Assembly (NCBI GenBank): GCA_035645275.1
Contig: DASQMX010000021.1
Span: 1-16,221, forward strand
Length of the DNA: 16,221 bases
Direction: 5' to 3'
Source: Paranoxybacillus sp035645275
GTDB taxonomy: Bacteria > Bacillota > Bacilli > Bacillales > Anoxybacillaceae
Within the stretch, counting starts at the first letter, position 1. The number at the start of each line of letters is the position of its first letter. The notes beneath the pieces were generated by a model, which was not told the origin of the DNA, did no database searches, and worked only from the letters and a program-made list of their open reading frames with translations. A program made the position numbers and the translations under genes. Of this stretch, positions 12,901 to 16,221 are shown in pieces.

Positions 12901-15297
12901 ATGAGTGAACAAAAGCTCGTAACTCTTAGGGTGACTGGCATGACATGTGCAGCTTGTTCCAATCGTATTGAGAAAGCGTTGAACAAGATGGATGGAGTAG
13001 AAGCCAACGTCAATTTAGCGATGGAAAAAGCAACGATTAAATATGATCCAGCTAAACAAAGTGTAGCCGATATCCAAACGAAAATTGAGAATTTGGGGTA
13101 TGGGGTTGCGACTGAAAAAGTAACGCTAGATATTGAGGGTATGACATGCGCGGCATGTGCGGCACGGATTGAAAAAGGGTTAAATCGTATGGAAGGCGTT
13201 ACAAGCGCTGCTGTAAACTTGGCGACAAACAGTGCTGTTGTAGAATACAATGAAGGCATTGCATCTGTAGAAGACATTTTAGAGAAAATCAAAAAGCTTG
13301 GGTACAAGGGGCAGATTCGAAACGAAGAACAAGATCAGGCAGGTCGGAGAGAAGAGTTGCTTAAACAAAAACAACGGCAACTTGCCATTTCCATCATTTT
13401 ATCACTGCCTTTGCTTTATACAATGATTGCTCATATGCCGTTTGATATAGGCTTACCGATGCCGCGCATTTTGATGAATCCGTGGTTCCAGCTTCTTTTG
13501 GCTACACCCGTTCAGTTCTACATCGGTGCTCCCTTCTATGTAGGGGCGTACAAGGCATTACGAAACAAGAGTGCGAACATGGATGTACTAGTAGCGCTTG
13601 GAACTTCGGCAGCTTACTTTTACAGCTTGTACGAAGCTTTCAAAACATTAGGAAATCCCGAATATATGCCAAGATTGTATTTTGAAACGAGTGCCGTGCT
13701 GATTACGCTTGTACTTGTCGGAAAATACTTTGAATCACTTGCGAAAGGACGAACAACAGAAGCCATCTCTAAACTGTTGAGCCTACAGGCTAAAGAAGCT
13801 CTTGTCATCCGTAATGGAAAAGAAATAAGAGTTCCGCTGGAAGAAGTTGTGATAGGCGATACCATTCTCGTCAAACCGGGAGAAAAAATACCGGTAGACG
13901 GTACCGTCATCGCCGGAGTATCCTCTGTAGACGAATCGATGATTACCGGTGAATCCATTCCTGTTGATAAGAAGGAAGGCGACTCTGTCATCGGAGCAAC
14001 CATTAATAAAAATGGTGTACTAACCATTCGAGCCGAAAAGGTTGGAAGAGATACAGCACTTGCCAATATCATTAAAATCGTAGAAGAGGCACAAGGCTCT
14101 AAAGCACCTATTCAGCGTATGGCTGATGTGATTTCGGGTATTTTCGTACCAATTGTTGTAGGAATTGCTGTCGTTGCGTTCATTATATGGTACTTCTTTG
14201 TAGCGCCAGGTGACTTACCAAAGGCGCTTGAGGTGGCAATTGCGGTTCTCGTTATTGCTTGTCCTTGTGCGCTTGGTCTTGCCACACCGACATCCATTAT
14301 GGTCGGTACAGGTAAAGGTGCAGAAAAGGGGATCCTTTTTAAAGGAGGTGAGTACCTAGAGGGAACGCATAAAGTCAATGCTGTGTTACTCGATAAAACA
14401 GGAACAGTGACAAAAGGAAAACCAGAAGTTACTGATGTACTGGAATTCCAAGAAGGTATGCTTGACCACGCTGTTTCAGCTGAAAGTGCTTCTGAACATC
14501 CGTTGGCTCATGCGATTGTGGAATATGGGAAGAAACGAGCGATTTTGGTTAAGCCGTTGGAGCACTTCTCTGCCATTACCGGTCACGGAATTGAAGCGAC
14601 CATTGATGGCAAAAACGTTCTTGTTGGAACGCGAAAACTAATGAAGGAACGCTCTGTAGAGATTTCCATGCATGAAGATAAAATGGTAGAGCTTGAAAAA
14701 CAAGGGAAAACTGCCATGCTCGTTGCAATCGATGGGCAGCTTGCCGGTATCATCGCTGTCGCTGATACTGTAAAAGAAAGCTCAAAAGAAGCCATTCAAA
14801 CATTAAAACAAATGGGCATCGAAGTGTACATGGTAACGGGAGACAACAAACGCACAGCGGAAGCCATTGCTAAGCAAGTGAATGTGGATCGTGTATATGC
14901 AGAGGTACTTCCTGAAGACAAAGCGAATATCGTCGAGGAGCTGCAAAAACAAGGGAAACGAGTGGCGATGGTCGGTGATGGAATTAATGACGCTCCAGCT
15001 CTTGCGAAAGCGGATATTGGTATGGCCATCGGCACAGGAGCGGATGTCGCCATCGAAACGGCCGATGTTACGTTAGTCGGCGGAGATTTAGCCCATATCC
15101 CGAAAGCGATTGAGTTAAGCCGCAAAACAATGAAAAACATTCGGCAAAATCTGTTCTGGGCGTTGTTCTATAATACCATTGGCATACCTATAGCCGCTGC
15201 TGGATTATTGGAGCCTTGGGTTGCCGGAGCTGCCATGGCATTCAGTTCCGTATCTGTTGTGACAAACGCGCTTCGTTTGAAACGCGTGAAAATATAA
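12901..15297 (+). CDS. copA: Cu(I)-exporting P1B-1-type ATPase CopA
   Basis: The 798-residue membrane pump exports Cu(I) at the cost of ATP. Two N-terminal heavy-metal domains carry GMTCAAC at 13-19 and 80-86. Eight membrane segments follow in the usual P1B order. Motifs seen: actuator TGES at 349-352, the transmembrane copper site CPC at 454-456, phosphorylation D498 in DKTGT, ATP-binding SEHPL at 531-535, TGDN at 646-649, hinge GDGINDAP at 692-699, then YN at 757-758 and M-x-x-SS at 779-783, which complete the Cu(I) signature. Length agrees with B. subtilis CopA (about 800). The start at 12901 is chosen because AAAGGAGAGG (12883-12892) lies 8 bases before it; an ATG at 12859 lies inside csoR and would add 14 unrelated residues. 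It sits between csoR and copZ and is presumably regulated by CsoR. Confidence 0.97.
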   Translation: MSEQKLVTLRVTGMTCAACSNRIEKALNKMDGVEANVNLAMEKATIKYDPAKQSVADIQTKIENLGYGVATEKVTLDIEGMTCAACAARIEKGLNRMEGVTSAAVNLATNSAVVEYNEGIASVEDILEKIKKLGYKGQIRNEEQDQAGRREELLKQKQRQLAISIILSLPLLYTMIAHMPFDIGLPMPRILMNPWFQLLLATPVQFYIGAPFYVGAYKALRNKSANMDVLVALGTSAAYFYSLYEAFKTLGNPEYMPRLYFETSAVLITLVLVGKYFESLAKGRTTEAISKLLSLQAKEALVIRNGKEIRVPLEEVVIGDTILVKPGEKIPVDGTVIAGVSSVDESMITGESIPVDKKEGDSVIGATINKNGVLTIRAEKVGRDTALANIIKIVEEAQGSKAPIQRMADVISGIFVPIVVGIAVVAFIIWYFFVAPGDLPKALEVAIAVLVIACPCALGLATPTSIMVGTGKGAEKGILFKGGEYLEGTHKVNAVLLDKTGTVTKGKPEVTDVLEFQEGMLDHAVSAESASEHPLAHAIVEYGKKRAILVKPLEHFSAITGHGIEATIDGKNVLVGTRKLMKERSVEISMHEDKMVELEKQGKTAMLVAIDGQLAGIIAVADTVKESSKEAIQTLKQMGIEVYMVTGDNKRTAEAIAKQVNVDRVYAEVLPEDKANIVEELQKQGKRVAMVGDGINDAPALAKADIGMAIGTGADVAIETADVTLVGGDLAHIPKAIELSRKTMKNIRQNLFWALFYNTIGIPIAAAGLLEPWVAGAAMAFSSVSVVTNALRLKRVKI

Positions 15298-15318
15298 AAG
15301 ACAAGTAAGGAGGAATCA

Positions 15319-15525
15319 ATGATGACTATTACATTACATGTACAAGGAATGACTTGCGGACACTGCAAAGCAGCAGTAACAAACGCTCTTCAAGAGCTAG
15401 ATGGGGTGAAACATGTAGAAGTACATCTACAAGAAGGTACTGTGGATGTCGATTATGATGAAACAAAGGTAAGTGTAGAAAAACTCAAAGAAGCGATTGA
15501 AGAGCAAGGTTACGATGTGAAGTAA
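15319..15525 (+). CDS. copZ: copper chaperone CopZ
   Basis: The 68-residue protein is a single heavy-metal-associated domain with the ferredoxin-like fold. The Cu(I)-binding loop is GMTCGHC, with C13 and C16, and the end EEQGYDV is typical of the family. It carries Cu(I) in the cytoplasm and hands it to the N-terminal domains of CopA and to CsoR. AAGGAGG at 15307-15313 is 5 bases before the first ATG and 8 before the second (15322), so translation may begin at the second, giving 67 residues. It follows copA by 21 bases. No terminator was found before the IS boundary at about 15550. Confidence 0.95.
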   Translation: MMTITLHVQGMTCGHCKAAVTNALQELDGVKHVEVHLQEGTVDVDYDETKVSVEKLKEAIEEQGYDVK

Positions 15526-15580
15526 CATTAAAATCCCCTCCAAATTTTATGAAGTGACCCAATAAAATGAGACAAGGAAA

Positions 15581-15631
15581 AAACACCTCCTGAATCGAAT
15601 GTATAACTCAATTCGATTTATGGAGGTGTTT
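15581..15631 (+). promoter_or_regulatory. hairpin that buries the orfA ribosome binding site
   Basis: AAACACCTCC (15581-15590) pairs exactly with GGAGGTGTTT (15622-15631), and AATCGAAT (15593-15600) with ATTCGATT (15611-15618), around the loop GTATAACTCA. GGAGG at 15622-15626 is the only ribosome site for the ATG at 15637, so an RNA covering both arms would hide it. In IS10 and IS50 similar fold-back structures stop transposase synthesis from read-through transcripts; here read-through would come from the copper operon. Confidence 0.65.
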
Positions 15632-15636
15632 GTCGT

Positions 15637-15654
15637 ATGGGGACAAGAATTCAT
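15637..15654 (+). pseudogene. transposase OrfA start, disrupted by IS insertion
   Basis: ATG at 15637 opens MGTRIH, the usual beginning of an IS150-like OrfA in Bacillaceae. After CAT-T the sequence becomes the terminal repeat of another IS (TGGTACTATGTC), and the frame stops at a TAG near 15697. GGAGG lies 10 bases upstream of the ATG. Only six native codons remain here. Confidence 0.6.
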
Positions 15655-16221
15655 TGGTACTATGTCAAGAAAACGGACACATTAAACAGAGAGAAATAGC
15701 TGAACTTAGGCAGCTACTTTTCTCTGGTTAGCGTAGTATGCAGCCTCAAATTCACATGGCGATACATAGCCAAGGGCTGAATGACTTCTTTTGCGGTTGT
15801 AGAAGCATTCGATGTACTCAAAAATGGCTTGTTTCGCTTCTTTCCGCGTGCGGAATCGATTTAGATAAATGCACTCTTTCTTGATGAGGCTATGAAACGA
15901 CTCCATACAAGCGTTGTCGTAACAGTTTCCACGTCTCGACATGCTCACTTGAAAATGATGTTCCTGTAAAAGTTGCTGATAGTCATTCGAAGCATATTGA
16001 CTCCCACGATCCGAATGATGAATCACTCGTTCCGTTAGTTTTTCGCTGTTTAGAGCCCGTTGTAACGCTTTGATAACTAACTCTTTCGTCATTCGTGTAT
16101 CGATATACCATCCTACAATCTTACGAGTATATAAATCCATGATACTGGCTAAATACAACCAGCCTTCATCGGTAGGAATGTACGTAATATCCGCCATCCA
16201 TACTTCATTCGGAGCCGTTGC
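15655..16221 (-). mobile_element. IS3-family insertion sequence, downstream (right) end
   Basis: The end TGGTACTATGTC, A-run and GGACAC is followed by the tail of orfB, read on the minus strand. The boundary is set by the point at which the orfA of the other IS breaks off. The repeat resembles the IS end at 1-141, and both elements point the same way. The rest lies beyond the window. Confidence 0.8.
15706..16221 (-). CDS. IS3-family transposase OrfB, C-terminal part (DDE integrase core)
   Basis: The frame is open from the window edge (reading ATAPNEVWMADITYIPT) to TAA at 15706-15708, giving 171 residues. The catalytic triad is complete: D11 in ADITYIPT, D71 in HHSDRGSQY and E107 in ACMESFHS, with the 35-residue second spacing typical of IS3 transposases. 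NRKRSHSALGYVSP near the end is a family hallmark. The protein cuts and joins the element's ends, normally as an OrfAB frameshift fusion. No internal stop is seen, so the visible part looks functional. The ATG at 16197 is internal; the true start lies outside. Confidence 0.95.
   Translation of the reverse strand, partial: ATAPNEVWMADITYIPTDEGWLYLASIMDLYTRKIVGWYIDTRMTKELVIKALQRALNSEKLTERVIHHSDRGSQYASNDYQQLLQEHHFQVSMSRRGNCYDNACMESFHSLIKKECIYLNRFRTRKEAKQAIFEYIECFYNRKRSHSALGYVSPCEFEAAYYANQRKVAA

Larger units (their letters stand above)
15550..15654 (+). mobile_element. IS150-like element, left end, interrupted
   Basis: TGAAGTGACCCAATAAAATG starting at 15550 has the form of an IS150/IS3-group terminal repeat beginning with TG. 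It is followed by a hairpin and a plus-strand orfA start at 15637. The element is cut at about 15654 by a second IS3-type element. The remainder lies outside the window, if still present. Confidence 0.65.

Noticed and set aside
12876..15368. Several open frames antisense or out of frame to copA
   Set aside because: They are shadows of a strongly biased coding frame, have no ribosome sites, and show no motifs.
1..16221. CRISPR arrays, tRNA or rRNA genes
   Set aside because: No regularly spaced repeats, no cloverleaf with a T-arm motif and no rRNA-like stretch were seen.

Overview
The window looks like a chromosomal accessory region of a low-GC, Gram-positive Bacillaceae bacterium. The evidence is strong GGAGG-type ribosome binding sites, GTG and TTG starts, an intracellular subtilisin of the IspA type, an AadK-like aminoglycoside adenylyltransferase and a Bacillus-type csoR-copA-copZ operon. 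Genus cannot be fixed from the sequence alone; related IS elements are familiar from Geobacillus, Aeribacillus and similar genera, but that is only an impression.

Layout. Bases 1-141 are the upstream end of an IS3-family element on the minus strand (terminal repeat and first codons of orfA). An aminoglycoside 6-adenylyltransferase follows (238-1110), then 0.8 kb with a possible 56-residue membrane peptide gene (minus) and the frameshifted start of a dead short-chain dehydrogenase. Next come an intracellular serine protease (1942-2916, plus) and a lone AtoE-type short-chain fatty acid transporter (3493-4821, minus), each well formed. Bases 4.8-6.1 kb are a gene graveyard: an orphan TPP riboswitch with damage in its core, a possible IS end right behind it, and the frameshifted first 40 or so codons of a catalase. 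A half-size thioredoxin-reductase-like flavoprotein (minus) ends in a perfect 17-bp terminator; upstream of it is a probably frameshifted gene.

The most interesting block is 7.17-12.3 kb: an OmpR-type sensor kinase and regulator, a VTT/DedA-type membrane protein, a lipoprotein beta-propeller with Asp-box repeats, a CcdA/DsbD-like membrane protein with two intramembrane cysteines, and a SHOCT-domain small membrane gene broken by one stop codon. Three near-identical promoter elements (7171, 10099, 11208) stand before the three transcription units, so these genes look like one regulon, probably controlled by the two-component system. The promoters and an intervening terminator also show that the lipoprotein and CcdA-like genes start downstream of the longest open frames.

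From 12.5 kb a complete copper-efflux operon follows: a CsoR operator inside a sigma-A promoter, csoR, copA (two metal-binding domains) and copZ. It is bounded on the right by a nested insertion. An IS150-like element begins at about 15550, and its orfA is cut after six codons by an IS3-family element (minus) that runs out of the window. The whole 15.5-kb interval therefore lies between two same-direction IS3-type ends, which fits a mobile or IS-shuffled resistance and stress island. The copper operon and the upstream envelope/thiol block may work together in metal or envelope stress, but only their adjacency supports that.
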